Source: Micavibrio sp. (lineage in GTDB: Bacteria > Pseudomonadota > Alphaproteobacteria > Micavibrionales > Micavibrionaceae). From it: a stretch of 64,000 nucleotides of DNA. A program made the position numbers and the translations under genes. This document shows positions 1 through 8,299 of the stretch, in pieces (positions within the stretch are counted from its first letter, which is position 1; every line of letters starts with the position of its first letter). Under the pieces are notes generated by a model, which was not told the DNA's origin, made no database searches, and saw nothing but the letters and a program-made list of their open reading frames with translations. Where the stretch lies: positions 124,001-188,000 of the forward strand of contig JAPJQV010000003.1 in NCBI GenBank assembly GCA_030824965.1, given 5' to 3'.

Positions 1-1
1 T

Positions 2-583
2 GAAGGGCCGGCGATCCAGGGCGGATTCGATTACACCTATAACGACGAGCAAGACGGTTTTCCGGGGTTTTATGCCGGTATATGGGCTTCGAATGTCGAT
101 TTCAACGATGGCGATGAGGCATCTGTCGAGCTTGATGTATATGCGGGTTTGCAAGGGACGATCGACCAGCTTGGCTCAGATTGGAAACTGGGCGGCATTT
201 ATTACGCTTATCCCGGCGCGGATGACGATCTTAACTATGATTTCTGGGAGGTCGCCGGATCGCTCACACATGATTTCGGGCCTTTGATCCTGTCAGGCGC
301 CATTAACTATTCGCCCGAATATTTCGGTGAAACCGGCGATGCCTGGTATTTCTCTTACGCGGCTTCGGTGCCGCTGCCGTATGATTTTACGTTCAACGCC
401 CATCTGGGGTATCAAGATATCGAAGATGGCGTTGATTATTACGACTGGTCGGCAGGGTTGGGTTATAGCTGGAACGGCTTTAATTTCGCGGTAAATTATA
501 TCGATACCGATCTGGATGAGCCTGAAGAATGTGCAGACGGTTGCTCCGAGCGCGTCGTCTTTACTGTCTCGAAAGCTTTCTAG
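2..583 (+). CDS. Gcw_chp/TIGR02001-type outer-membrane protein, 3' part
   Basis: The frame is open from base 2 with no start codon, so the N-terminus lies outside the window; 193 residues are visible. The chain is rich in aromatic and glycine residues in alternating beta-strand style (for example GGFDYTYNDE, WKLGGIYYAYPG) and ends in VVFTVSKAF, a C-terminal Phe typical of outer-membrane barrels. The pattern of paired strands matches my memory of the Gcw_chp family, whose function is unknown. A strong terminator follows 18 bases after the stop. The neighbour is also an outer-membrane protein (porin) but has its own leader region. Family call from memory; barrel nature is inferred. Confidence 0.65.
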   Translation, partial: EGPAIQGGFDYTYNDEQDGFPGFYAGIWASNVDFNDGDEASVELDVYAGLQGTIDQLGSDWKLGGIYYAYPGADDDLNYDFWEVAGSLTHDFGPLILSGAINYSPEYFGETGDAWYFSYAASVPLPYDFTFNAHLGYQDIEDGVDYYDWSAGLGYSWNGFNFAVNYIDTDLDEPEECADGCSERVVFTVSKAF

Positions 584-600
584 GCGCGAATCAAATCCGG

Positions 601-626
601 AAAACCCCGCCCAATGGCGGGGTTTT
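601..626 (+). terminator. Rho-independent terminator after the Gcw_chp gene
   Basis: A 7-bp G+C stem (CCCCGCC / GGCGGGG) with a CAAT loop is flanked by AAAA and TTTT. It can work on both strands, but only the plus-strand gene ends here. Confidence 0.85.
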
Positions 627-726
627 AAGTTTTCTGTGTCCAATTCACTGACTTCAATGATTTTTCTGCGACTTCCAAAATTCAATTACCCTGCATCAAA
701 CATTATAAATCAATAACTTAGCATTA

Positions 727-924
727 GGTGTCGGGTAAATGTGTTCTTTTTGCCACATAAGGGGATTAAATGTGGCTTCCATGCAAAGCCCCGATTGCTT
801 TTAGGTCTCCGGAGGTAAATATTGGGAGCGTGCCTGTCGGGACTTCTGTCGTCCTGTGGTCACACCACACTACTATGTGGCCCAATACAGGCTGCGATTT
901 TAAAACTTTAAATTGGAGATACCC
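727..924 (+). promoter_or_regulatory. Gene-free leader region of the porin with several hairpins
   Basis: Bases 584-924 hold no gene. After the terminator there is a stretch able to form hairpins: GCCACAT (752-758) pairs with ATGTGGC (770-776), and TGTGG/CCACA around 855-868 sits inside an outer CCTGT (853-857) / ACAGG (887-891) pairing. The ribosome-binding site GGAG (915-918) is 6 bases before the porin ATG. I read this as promoter plus structured 5' untranslated RNA, plausible for a highly expressed porin under post-transcriptional control. I could not identify a convincing -35/-10 pair. Confidence 0.45.
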
Positions 925-2025
925 ATGAACAAACTATTGTTGAGCTCTGCTGTAGCAGTTCTCGCTTTGTCTGCCGCTCCTGCGTTCGCGCAAGACGACA
1001 GCACATTGAAGCTGAACCTCGGCGGTCACTTCAAAGGCTACGTCAACTATACAGATCAGGACCAAGAACTGATCGCTGGCGAAACAGCCGGTACAAACGA
1101 TTTCGACATTCTGCGCCAGACTGAAGTTCACTTCGGTGGCGAAACAACTCTGGACAACGGTCTGACAGTTGGTGCGCAAATCGAAGCTGTTGCTGACGGC
1201 GGCGAGTCTTTCGATCTTGACGAATCCTACGTCTACATGGCTGGCTCCTGGGGTCGCGTAAACCTCGGTGACGAAGACGGCGCGGCTTACTTGCTTCAAG
1301 TTGCTGCTCCATCAGGTGATGACAACATCGACGGTATCCGTCAGTTCATCAACCCGATCAACTACGGCACAGCCGGTGGCCTTGACATCTTCTATGATGG
1401 CGGTATCGACTACGCAAACGATCTGGCTGGCAACGCAGACAAGATCACATACTTGACACCAGTATTCTCCGGTTTCCAGGCTGGCGTTTCTTACACACCA
1501 AACCTGGATCCAGCTGATCTGGATTCCCGCGGCGGTAACGGTAACTCTCTGAACGATGTCGATACAATTGACAATGTTTGGGAAGCTGCTCTTCGTTACG
1601 AAGGTTCTTTCAACAATGTTGGCATGATCCTCGGCGGTGGTTACACATGGGCTGATTCAGATACATCACAATGGAACGTTGGCGGTGATTTCGATATCGG
1701 CGCATTCGGTCTTGGTGCTGTCTACACACAAACAGAAGCTGACACAGAAGGCGCAGGTCCACTGCTCGGTCTGACAGATGCTGATACTTGGGTTGTCGGT
1801 GGTGACTACACAACTGGCCCATTCAAAGTTGGTGTATCTTACCTGACATCCGATCAAGACGACATTCTTGAAGTTGATCGCTACACAGGCGGTGTGATCT
1901 ACACATACGGCCCAGGCATGAGCTTCCGCGGTTCTGTTTCTTACGCAGACTTCGATGACGCTCCTGGCGCAGCTGGCGATGCAGATGCTACATCCGTATT
2001 GCTTGGTACACAAATCAACTTCTAA
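925..2025 (+). CDS. Outer-membrane porin (Gram-negative general porin fold)
   Basis: 366 residues. The start is set at the ATG at 925 (ribosome site GGAG 6 bases upstream), giving a clean signal peptide MNKLLLSSAVAVLALSAAPA followed by FA and cleavage before QDD. The mature chain begins with the alphaproteobacterial porin pattern LKLNLGGHFKGYV, runs as alternating beta strands with acidic, glycine-rich turns, and ends TSVLLGTQINF with a terminal Phe for barrel assembly. Expected role: trimeric diffusion channel for small solutes in the outer membrane. Codon choice differs visibly from neighbours: threonine is almost always ACA and proline mostly CCA, which suits either very high expression or a different origin. 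It has its own leader and terminator, so it is monocistronic. Confidence 0.88.
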   Translation: MNKLLLSSAVAVLALSAAPAFAQDDSTLKLNLGGHFKGYVNYTDQDQELIAGETAGTNDFDILRQTEVHFGGETTLDNGLTVGAQIEAVADGGESFDLDESYVYMAGSWGRVNLGDEDGAAYLLQVAAPSGDDNIDGIRQFINPINYGTAGGLDIFYDGGIDYANDLAGNADKITYLTPVFSGFQAGVSYTPNLDPADLDSRGGNGNSLNDVDTIDNVWEAALRYEGSFNNVGMILGGGYTWADSDTSQWNVGGDFDIGAFGLGAVYTQTEADTEGAGPLLGLTDADTWVVGGDYTTGPFKVGVSYLTSDQDDILEVDRYTGGVIYTYGPGMSFRGSVSYADFDDAPGAAGDADATSVLLGTQINF

Positions 2026-2051
2026 TTCTTTAGAAGTATAGAAATTAGAAA

Positions 2052-2077
2052 GGGTCCGGTTTTCCGGGCCCTTTTTT
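2052..2077 (+). terminator. Rho-independent terminator of the porin gene
   Basis: GGGTCCGG, loop TTTT, CCGGGCCC and then a run of seven T residues; one G-T wobble in the stem. It directly follows the porin stop. Confidence 0.92.
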
Positions 2078-2105
2078 TATAATCGCAATGCCGTATGATA
2101 TAGGA

Positions 2106-2732
2106 ATGAATATCCAGGAAAATTTTCAAGAGATTAAGTCAGCCATTGCAGGGCGGGTAAAATTAATTGCCGTTTCTAAAAATCAAAGCGTAGAAAAAAT
2201 TCAGGCAGCATTAATTTACGGTCATCGCCTGTTTGGTGAAAACCGTGTGCAGGAGGCCAAGGCACATTGGGAAGATTTAAAAAAAAGTTACAGCGATCTT
2301 GAACTTCATTTGATCGGTCCGTTGCAAACCAACAAGACGAAAGATGCCGTCGCGCTCTTCGATGTCATCCAGACGCTAGACCGGAAAAATCTTGTCGACG
2401 CGCTGGCGAAGGAAGAACGAAAACAAAATAAAAAATTGAAATATTTTATTCAGGTGAACACGGGGGGGGAAGAACAGAAAGCGGGCATTGCTGTCGATGG
2501 CCTTTCTCTTCTTTTAAAATACGCGCAAGCAAAAGAATTGAATGTTATCGGCCTGATGTGCATTCCGCCCGTCGATGAGAACCCCGATCCGCATTTTAAA
2601 CTATTAAAAAATCTTGCCGATCAAAATAATCTGAAAGAATTGAGCATGGGAATGTCCGGCGATTTCGAAACCGCAATTAATTGCGGCGCAACGTATGTGC
2701 GTGTTGGCTCTGCTTTATTCGGTGAGAGATAA
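2106..2732 (+). CDS. yggS: YggS/PROSC-family pyridoxal-phosphate homeostasis protein
   Basis: 208 residues. The PLP-binding lysine lies in LIAVSKNQS; other family signatures are FGENRVQEA, HLIGPLQTNK, QVNTGGEEQKAG, GLMCIPP and the C-terminal SMGMSGDFETAI and VRVGSALFGER, which bind the cofactor phosphate. The family is a single TIM-barrel domain that buffers free PLP and delivers it, without catalysis of its own. An ATG at 2088 would add six residues; I prefer 2106 because MNIQENFQEI matches the usual family start, though neither has a good ribosome site. It lies just after the porin terminator and stands alone. Confidence 0.93.
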   Translation: MNIQENFQEIKSAIAGRVKLIAVSKNQSVEKIQAALIYGHRLFGENRVQEAKAHWEDLKKSYSDLELHLIGPLQTNKTKDAVALFDVIQTLDRKNLVDALAKEERKQNKKLKYFIQVNTGGEEQKAGIAVDGLSLLLKYAQAKELNVIGLMCIPPVDENPDPHFKLLKNLADQNNLKELSMGMSGDFETAINCGATYVRVGSALFGER

Positions 2733-2749
2733 ATAATCGTATGATGTAA

Positions 2750-3292
2750 CTAACTATTATAAACCGGAATTCGCTCTTTCAAGTTTGCAACCGCAATCGT
2801 CGTATCTTTATCGTCACTGCCGTTAACGGATGCCACCATATTTTCCCCGACGTCTTTGCCCGTTTCGATCTGAACGAGAGCGTTGACAATGCCCGCCGCG
2901 GCACCGATCGGGCCACCGAAAGCCGCGCCGCCGACAACGCGCGCCGCCGGACCGATACCGTCACCTGTCAGGTTGCGGTAAATCGTACTGACGACCGGAA
3001 TATGCTGCAAAGGGTTGATCATGTCGAGAACGTCGAAGAAACCGAATGATTTCTCCTCGCCCGCCGGTTCGGCCAGCGCATTGGCCAGTTCCGGGGTTTT
3101 ATTACCTTGCGCGGTTTCCGCAAGGGACGCGGTAATTTTTTCTTCCGGCGTCCGGGCTTTGCGCCAGACCGGAACAGAGCCGTTTATCCTGTCATCCAGC
3201 GTTTTAGCAAAAGAAAAACTGTCTTTCGCCGCCACCGGCTTTGAGGCGGCGGAGGGCTGATTCCAGATAATGGTTTCGGGCTGGATTTGCAT
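2750..3292 (-). CDS. Hypothetical protein with a glycine-zipper segment
   Basis: About 180 residues; a TTG 18 bases further upstream (3310) is an alternative start. The N-terminal 100 residues are polar and probably disordered. Near the C-terminus there is a small-residue segment (VVGGAAFGGPIGAAAGIVNA) of glycine-zipper type, able to pack as a helical hairpin or in a membrane, followed by ETGKDVGENMVASVNG. I recognise no enzyme family. It converges on yggS and is separated from the next gene by about 275 bases without visible features. Confidence 0.6.
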   Translation of the reverse strand: MQIQPETIIWNQPSAASKPVAAKDSFSFAKTLDDRINGSVPVWRKARTPEEKITASLAETAQGNKTPELANALAEPAGEEKSFGFFDVLDMINPLQHIPVVSTIYRNLTGDGIGPAARVVGGAAFGGPIGAAAGIVNALVQIETGKDVGENMVASVNGSDDKDTTIAVANLKERIPVYNS

Positions 3293-3567
3293 TCCGGAAT
3301 GGTTTTGCAATAAGCGTGCCGGGAATAATTCTCAGCAAAAGCAACCAGTTATTGTTCGGGTTACTGAATCTGCCCTATGGTTTAAGTTATCTTTGAAAAT
3401 AATTAAACCGCAACGGCACAACGGATTAAGGGCTTAGAGTTTCTCATTTCGCCAACGCGAACTAAAATAAATGGGTAAGGTAGGATAATTCAGCCGAAAC
3501 ATGAAACCGTTGCGGCGTTGTGTCGTTGTGGTTATCTAGTAAGGTCAATGAAAGCAGAATATTAGTC

Positions 3568-4140
3568 ATGAAAACGGTAAAAGTAATATTGGACGACGCC
3601 GTTTTGGCAGGGTTGGTCGGAGAGCAAATTTCCGCTTTGGCGGGAATTTCAATGACCGATACCGATCAGGCGGATATCGTCATTGCGCGGGTTAAAACCC
3701 AGATCGATGCACCCCATCTGCTTTTGGGTGGCAGGGCGGAGGAAGGCAGCGAAATATTGCCGTTGCCGCTTCGTCTTGGCGATTTAACTGACCGGGTGCG
3801 CTATATCCTCTCGGGCCGCAACCGTTTTGCCCAAACAGAGATCATCGAGTTTTCAGGTTTTACCCTGAATACGGAAGACGGGATGATGACCGATGACGTA
3901 AGTGGAGATCAGGTCCGGTTGACCGACAAGGAGAAGCTATTGATTGTTTCCCTCTATGAGCAGGAAAGCAAATCCCTCGACAGGCAGGCGCTCCTGCAAA
4001 AGGTATGGTTCTATGCGGAAACGGCAGAAACCCATACGCTGGAAACGCATCTCTATCGCCTGCGCCAGAAACTGGAAGACAGTTTCGGTGTAAAAGATCT
4101 GATCGTCACCAAAGACGGAGTTTATACGCTGAAGATCTAG
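3568..4140 (+). CDS. OmpR-type winged-helix regulator with degenerate receiver
   Basis: 190 residues from the ATG at 3568; a GTG at 3520 in the same frame would add 16 residues but gives an unlikely N-terminus. The C-terminal ~90 residues match the OmpR/PhoB DNA-binding domain: LTDKEKLLIVSLYEQ, then LLQKVWFYAETAETHTLETH and LYRLRQKLED, ending in VTKDGVYTLKI. The N-terminal ~90 residues look like a shrunken receiver, but the usual phosphoacceptor Asp position reads ADIVIARVK with no Asp, so phosphorylation-independent control is likely. No histidine kinase lies next to it. Target genes are unknown. Confidence 0.75.
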   Translation: MKTVKVILDDAVLAGLVGEQISALAGISMTDTDQADIVIARVKTQIDAPHLLLGGRAEEGSEILPLPLRLGDLTDRVRYILSGRNRFAQTEIIEFSGFTLNTEDGMMTDDVSGDQVRLTDKEKLLIVSLYEQESKSLDRQALLQKVWFYAETAETHTLETHLYRLRQKLEDSFGVKDLIVTKDGVYTLKI

Positions 4141-4143
4141 GAT

Positions 4144-4659
4144 TTATATGGCCGCAATCGCGGCCTCGATACTATCGAGAAAATTTTCGCTCCGTTGAAT
4201 ACCCAGTTCGGTAATACCGCGCCGCTCAAGACCGATTAAATCGGAAATGAAAATTTTAATCCGTGCGATATCGCCATCAGAAAAATTCGTTTCGATATGT
4301 GATGGCGATTGCTCGGGAATATTGGTCTGGATATTTGAATCATGCACGGCACGACCTACCGCTTGATAAGCGGCGGCGGCGCGCTGATTGATGGTGTTGG
4401 ACGCTTCATGAATATGGGGGACTGGGGGCGCGGTTTCACCTTCCGGCATAACGACGCTTTCCAAGAAAGCCTTGAGAGAGGCGATTGAGACATAGGCAAT
4501 CTCCTCCCAGGGAATAGGAGAATAATCACCGTCATGTTCGCTGTCTTTTTTCTTCCGTTTGCTTTCGCTTTCGTCGCGGCGAATTTCCAGTCGCGCATTG
4601 GCGCTCTCGACATGGCGCGGCGGAAGCCCGGGAAATATGCCTTCGAGTCTGGAAAACAA
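4144..4659 (-). CDS. Hypothetical protein, second gene of a two-gene unit
   Basis: 171 residues starting at TTG; the start is supported by AGGAG placed 5 bases upstream, which lies directly after the stop of the preceding gene (4670), so the two are translated together. The chain has a charged, lysine-rich stretch near residues 28-42 and a more ordered C-terminal half (DGDIARIKIFISDLIGLERR). No signal peptide, no membrane helix, no family recognised. It ends 4 bases from the convergent winged-helix gene. Confidence 0.6.
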   Translation of the reverse strand: MFSRLEGIFPGLPPRHVESANARLEIRRDESESKRKKKDSEHDGDYSPIPWEEIAYVSIASLKAFLESVVMPEGETAPPVPHIHEASNTINQRAAAAYQAVGRAVHDSNIQTNIPEQSPSHIETNFSDGDIARIKIFISDLIGLERRGITELGIQRSENFLDSIEAAIAAI

Positions 4660-4669
4660 AAGGGCTCCT

Positions 4670-5386
4670 TTATTTTTTCAGCTGCTGTAACGGGGAGGGC
4701 GCTCCGGCGCGGCGGTAATTCGCGTCCTGCCAGCTCCATATCGTTTGCATGTTCTGGTTATAATAGGAAACCGCCACGATTTTTGTCATCAGTAACCATT
4801 GATCTATACCATCGAGTTTCATCGCGGAGCCGGAATCTGCGGAGAGAGGGATCATTTCGATGACAATTGTGGCTGCTCCATTATTTATCTTAAGCGCCGC
4901 CGCGTTGGCGTCGGCTTTTTTCATGGGTATATTCAGAAAAGGATCCAGCTTGTCGGGGATGAGGGCGATATTGATCCCGCCATAGCTGTAGGGAAAATAG
5001 ATAGAATCCGTCGGCCTTGTCTGTTGCATAAAGCGTGCTTCGAGGCCTGTGAACGGGGAGGTGACGCTTTTCATGTAAACGCCGGAGCGAATGACAATCA
5101 CTTCGCGTTCCTTGTCAATTTCTTCGTACTCTGCCTCCAAAGCCGGCTTGACGGTCATGATCATGCGGGATTGTTCATCGCCCGGGGCTTTGCGGAAAGC
5201 TTCCGTACTGCGGATCGCAGTTTCGGCATCAAGCCGTTTGCCTGTCATTTTCAGAAAGAGAAGATAGACCGTCTTAGAACCTGTAGGGGGAATAAGAAGA
5301 GAAGATTTTTCCTGCGCCAGTGCCGTGCCGCCGATAGCAACAAGCGCGAGAGCAAGGAGGAAAAGGTTTTTGAGTTTTTTATTCAT
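4670..5386 (-). CDS. Exported protein of unknown function
   Basis: 238 residues with a clear signal peptide (LFLLALALVAIGGTALAQ, cleavage probably after ALA). The mature part contains TGSKTVYLLFLKMTGKRLD, a predicted helical segment, and a beta-rich centre with YFPYSYGGINIAL. No catalytic motif is visible. It is divergently oriented from the Smr gene (its start codon and the first candidate Smr ATG overlap) and heads a two-gene unit with the TTG-started gene downstream. Probably periplasmic; function not assignable. Confidence 0.65.
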   Translation of the reverse strand: MNKKLKNLFLLALALVAIGGTALAQEKSSLLIPPTGSKTVYLLFLKMTGKRLDAETAIRSTEAFRKAPGDEQSRMIMTVKPALEAEYEEIDKEREVIVIRSGVYMKSVTSPFTGLEARFMQQTRPTDSIYFPYSYGGINIALIPDKLDPFLNIPMKKADANAAALKINNGAATIVIEMIPLSADSGSAMKLDGIDQWLLMTKIVAVSYYNQNMQTIWSWQDANYRRAGAPSPLQQLKK

Positions 5387-5402
5387 GCGCCTTCAGTGTA
5401 TC

Positions 5403-5918
5403 ATGAGCGGGACAATGAGCAAAGACGGTGAAAAAGACAAAGATTTATGGGACCGCGCAACGCGCGACATAACAAGACTCAATGCTGCGGAAAAAACGGT
5501 GCCTTTACCCAGACGGCGCCGGATTAAAGTGAGCAATCCCGTTCCCGACGTAACAATGCCTAAAGGTTTCGAATTGCCATCGGGCGGCGGGATCGATCGC
5601 AAGACCGAAGACCGCCTGAGAAAAGGGATGATGGAAATTGATGCCCGTCTCGATCTGCACGGCTACACGCTGACGCAGGCAAAAGAAAGATTGCTCCAGT
5701 TTATTGCGATGAATTTTGCATCCGGTAACAGAAGCCTCTTGATCGTCACCGGGAAGGGGCGCACCGAGTCTTTTAAAAACGAAGGGGCGATTAAACGGGA
5801 ATTTCGCTTCTGGCTCGAAGATCCCAAGGTCAGGGCCTGTATACTGTCGATATCAACTGCCCAGCCGCGTCACGGGGGAAGCGGGGCGTATTATGTTTAC
5901 CTAAGAAAGAAACGATGA
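5403..5918 (+). CDS. Smr-domain protein
   Basis: About 171 residues (starts at 5385, 5403 and 5415 are all possible). The C-terminal ~90 residues form the Smr (small MutS-related) domain: ARLDLHGYTLTQAKERL with the LDLHG signature, then LLIVTGKGRTES and the closing AQPRHGGSGAYYVYLRK with the HGGxGAxYV motif. The N-terminal part is charged and unstructured. Smr domains are nucleic-acid nickases or RNA-binding modules. In many alphaproteobacteria an Smr gene follows timA-mltA; here it is about 43 kb away from those genes. Confidence 0.9.
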   Translation: MSGTMSKDGEKDKDLWDRATRDITRLNAAEKTVPLPRRRRIKVSNPVPDVTMPKGFELPSGGGIDRKTEDRLRKGMMEIDARLDLHGYTLTQAKERLLQFIAMNFASGNRSLLIVTGKGRTESFKNEGAIKREFRFWLEDPKVRACILSISTAQPRHGGSGAYYVYLRKKR

Positions 5919-6572
5919 TTATCCGGCGAATGAATATTGGCGTGGGAAATCGGGATCGATAATTTTTTCTTCAGGCAATCCGGCTATTTGTGCGATCTGG
6001 CGCGCAAGCGCTTCGGCAAAACCGAAATTCCCCGGCAGATAAACTTCTTCCGTATCGATATCGATGGTTTTGACTATGCTGCGAGTTTTTGACAATAAGC
6101 TGTTAATCTCATCCTGCAAAGCCGTGACATAAGCCAGATCAACGCCAAGTTCGAAGCTTCGGTTGCGGAGCTTGATGCGGCGCAGTTGTTCCCCGGGCGA
6201 GCATTTCAGATTAATAAGCAGATCGGGCTGACCCGCTTTTTCTTCAAGATAGGAAAAACAGTCGTCGATAATACGGAGCGCTTTATCGTCTTCGTTCCGG
6301 AATAAAATATTGGTATAGGCGCGGACGTTCAAAACAGACTGATCAAGGACGTTAATGCGGTCATCGGACCCGGTTTTCAGGATTTCATGAAATTTCGACA
6401 ACACGAACCACATCTGCGACGAAAACCGGAAATTGACCGGATCAGCATAACAATCGGCCAAAAACGGATTGGTATCGAGGACTTCATACAGACAGCGGAA
6501 ACCGATTTTATCGAGCGCATTGCACAATGTGGATTTTCCTACCCCGAGGCCGCCGACAAGTTCGATGCGCAT
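5919..6572 (-). CDS. Deoxynucleoside-kinase-like P-loop enzyme
   Basis: 217 residues from ATG 6572 (AAGGGA ribosome site about 8 bases upstream); a longer frame exists but its extra 41 residues have no support. The start MRIELVGGLGVGKSTLCNAL is a P-loop right at the N-terminus. Further features fit the deoxynucleoside kinase (dNK/dCK/dGK) family: SSQMWFVLSKF, INVLDQSVLNVRAY in the position of the DRS-type motif, PDLLINLKCSPGEQLRRIKL and RNRSFE (the RxRxxE lid). Likely role: phosphorylation of deoxynucleosides for salvage; substrate cannot be told. Divergent from terC. Confidence 0.8.
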   Translation of the reverse strand: MRIELVGGLGVGKSTLCNALDKIGFRCLYEVLDTNPFLADCYADPVNFRFSSQMWFVLSKFHEILKTGSDDRINVLDQSVLNVRAYTNILFRNEDDKALRIIDDCFSYLEEKAGQPDLLINLKCSPGEQLRRIKLRNRSFELGVDLAYVTALQDEINSLLSKTRSIVKTIDIDTEEVYLPGNFGFAEALARQIAQIAGLPEEKIIDPDFPRQYSFAG

Positions 6573-6713
6573 TATAAATCCCTTACATAAGCTGAAGAAC
6601 GAATAGAGCAAAGCGCCCTGAGACAAGTCAATTATTCTCGCAGCAATATCCCCATCCGCCTTGTACAGATGAACCGGAATGATTATATTAATCAAAAGGA
6701 TAAGGGTTTTTAG

Positions 6714-7700
6714 ATGTTTGCACTGCCGGATACAAATTCCACTTCAAGCTTTCTGAATAACGGCGCGGAGGTCTGGGGCGGGTTTATTGCCGTTGTCCTT
6801 ATTCTCCTGCTCCTCGATCTTTTTGTCTTAAACAGGAAAGACGAGGTTGTCAGCGCGAAGAAAAGCCTGATCTATTCGGCATTCTATATGGTCCTGGCCT
6901 GTGTTTTCGGCGGCTGGCTCTGGAAATCATACGGCGCGGATGACGGCGTCAATTATTTTACCGCCTATTTTATTGAGCTGTCGCTTTCTCTCGACAATCT
7001 CTTCGTGATGTCGGTCATTCTGGCCTATTTCAATGTTCCAAAGGAATACCAGCACCGTGTTTTGTTCTGGGGGATCATGGGCGTCCTTGTCATGCGCGGG
7101 GTTATGATCGGGCTGGGATCGGTACTGATTCAGTCCTTTGACTGGGTGCTGTTCATCTTTGCCGGTTTCCTGATCCTGACAGGGATCAAAATGCTCTTTA
7201 TGAAAGAGGATGATGGAGGGATGGAGGATTCTGCGCTGGTGGCGTTCTTCAAGAAGCATCTGCGCTATACCGACAAAATCGACGGTCATAAATTCTTTAT
7301 CAAAAGCAACCATATCGTTTCCGGCAAGCCGGTGACCTTTGCCACGCCGCTTTTCATGGCGCTGGTTTGTATCGAGTTTATGGATGTCTTGTTCGCGCTC
7401 GATTCCGTTCCTGCGGTCTTCGCCATCACGACCGAGCCTTTCGTCATCTATACAAGTAATATCTTCGCCATTCTCGGCCTGCGCTCGATGTATTTTGCGA
7501 TTACGGCGATATTGGAGCGTTTCAAATATATGAAATATGCGCTCTCCATCGTTCTGGTCTTTATTGGCTGCAAAGTCTTTTACAACGAATTCTTCGGCCA
7601 TATCCCGCCGCTGGTATCCTTGGCGATTACTGTCGGCACGCTTGTCTGCGGTGCGCTGTTTTCGCTGGTTAAAACAAGCCATGAGGAAAAAGCACCGTGA
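6714..7700 (+). CDS. TerC/Alx-family integral membrane protein
   Basis: 328 residues with about nine hydrophobic helices. Family marks are ELSLSLDNLFVMSVI and the second-half FALDSVPAVFAIT, the two acidic intramembrane motifs of the TerC family (LysE superfamily), and SMYFAITAILERF. Characterised relatives (Alx, MntP-like TerC) act in metal, mainly manganese, homeostasis, or assist metallation during secretion. I looked upstream for a yybP-ykoY riboswitch, which precedes alx in enterobacteria, and did not see one. Its stop overlaps the hisB start by four bases (GTGA). Confidence 0.88.
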   Translation: MFALPDTNSTSSFLNNGAEVWGGFIAVVLILLLLDLFVLNRKDEVVSAKKSLIYSAFYMVLACVFGGWLWKSYGADDGVNYFTAYFIELSLSLDNLFVMSVILAYFNVPKEYQHRVLFWGIMGVLVMRGVMIGLGSVLIQSFDWVLFIFAGFLILTGIKMLFMKEDDGGMEDSALVAFFKKHLRYTDKIDGHKFFIKSNHIVSGKPVTFATPLFMALVCIEFMDVLFALDSVPAVFAITTEPFVIYTSNIFAILGLRSMYFAITAILERFKYMKYALSIVLVFIGCKVFYNEFFGHIPPLVSLAITVGTLVCGALFSLVKTSHEEKAP

Positions 7701-8299
7701 GAATTGCGCAAGTAACGCGTAAAACAAAGGAAACTTCCATTTCCGTTGAAATCAATCTCGACGGCACCGGGCAAACCAGCGTTAAGACAGGTATCGGGTT
7801 TTTCGATCACATGCTCGACCAGCTCGGCAGGCATGGCCTGATCGATCTTAAAATCGAATGCAGCGGCGACCTTCATATCGACAGCCATCACACGGTGGAA
7901 GATACGGGTCTGGCGCTGGGTGAGGCTTTGAAAAAAGCGCTGGGCGATAAAGCGGGAATCAGGCGTTACGGCTATGGTATCGTGCCGATGGACGAAACAT
8001 TGAGCCGTGTTGCTCTCGATCTCTCCAATCGCCCCTATCTGGTGTGGAATGTGAATTTCACCGTCGACCGTTTCGAGGCGGCGGGTGGCCCTTCCATGGA
8101 AACCGAACTTTTCCGCGAATTTTTTCAGGCGTTTTCACAGGCCGGCGGCATTACCTTCCATGCGGAAACCATTTATGGCAGCAATAACCATCACATCATC
8201 GAATGTCTTTTTAAGGCTACGGCGCGCGCCCTCCATGAAGCGGTAACGATAGATCCGCAGGCGCAAGGTAAATTGCCTAGTACCAAGGGCGTTCTTTAA
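7697..8299 (+). CDS. hisB: Imidazoleglycerol-phosphate dehydratase
   Basis: 200 residues starting at a GTG that overlaps the terC stop. Sequence signatures are FFDHMLDQLGRHG, SHHTVEDTGLALGEAL, GGPSMETELFREFF and NNHHIIECLFKATARALHEA; the repeated His/Glu clusters bind the two manganese ions of the active site. It catalyses the sixth step of histidine synthesis. It is the monofunctional form (no phosphatase domain). It is separated from the other his genes by an unrelated minus-strand gene and hisD. Confidence 0.97.
   Translation: MRIAQVTRKTKETSISVEINLDGTGQTSVKTGIGFFDHMLDQLGRHGLIDLKIECSGDLHIDSHHTVEDTGLALGEALKKALGDKAGIRRYGYGIVPMDETLSRVALDLSNRPYLVWNVNFTVDRFEAAGGPSMETELFREFFQAFSQAGGITFHAETIYGSNNHHIIECLFKATARALHEAVTIDPQAQGKLPSTKGVL

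Noticed and set aside
6573..6713. yybP-ykoY manganese riboswitch before terC
   Set aside because: Looked for because it precedes alx and related genes; the conserved purine-rich core is not present.
6927..7727. 266-codon minus-strand frame inside terC
   Set aside because: Shadow of terC; low-complexity charged translation without family features.
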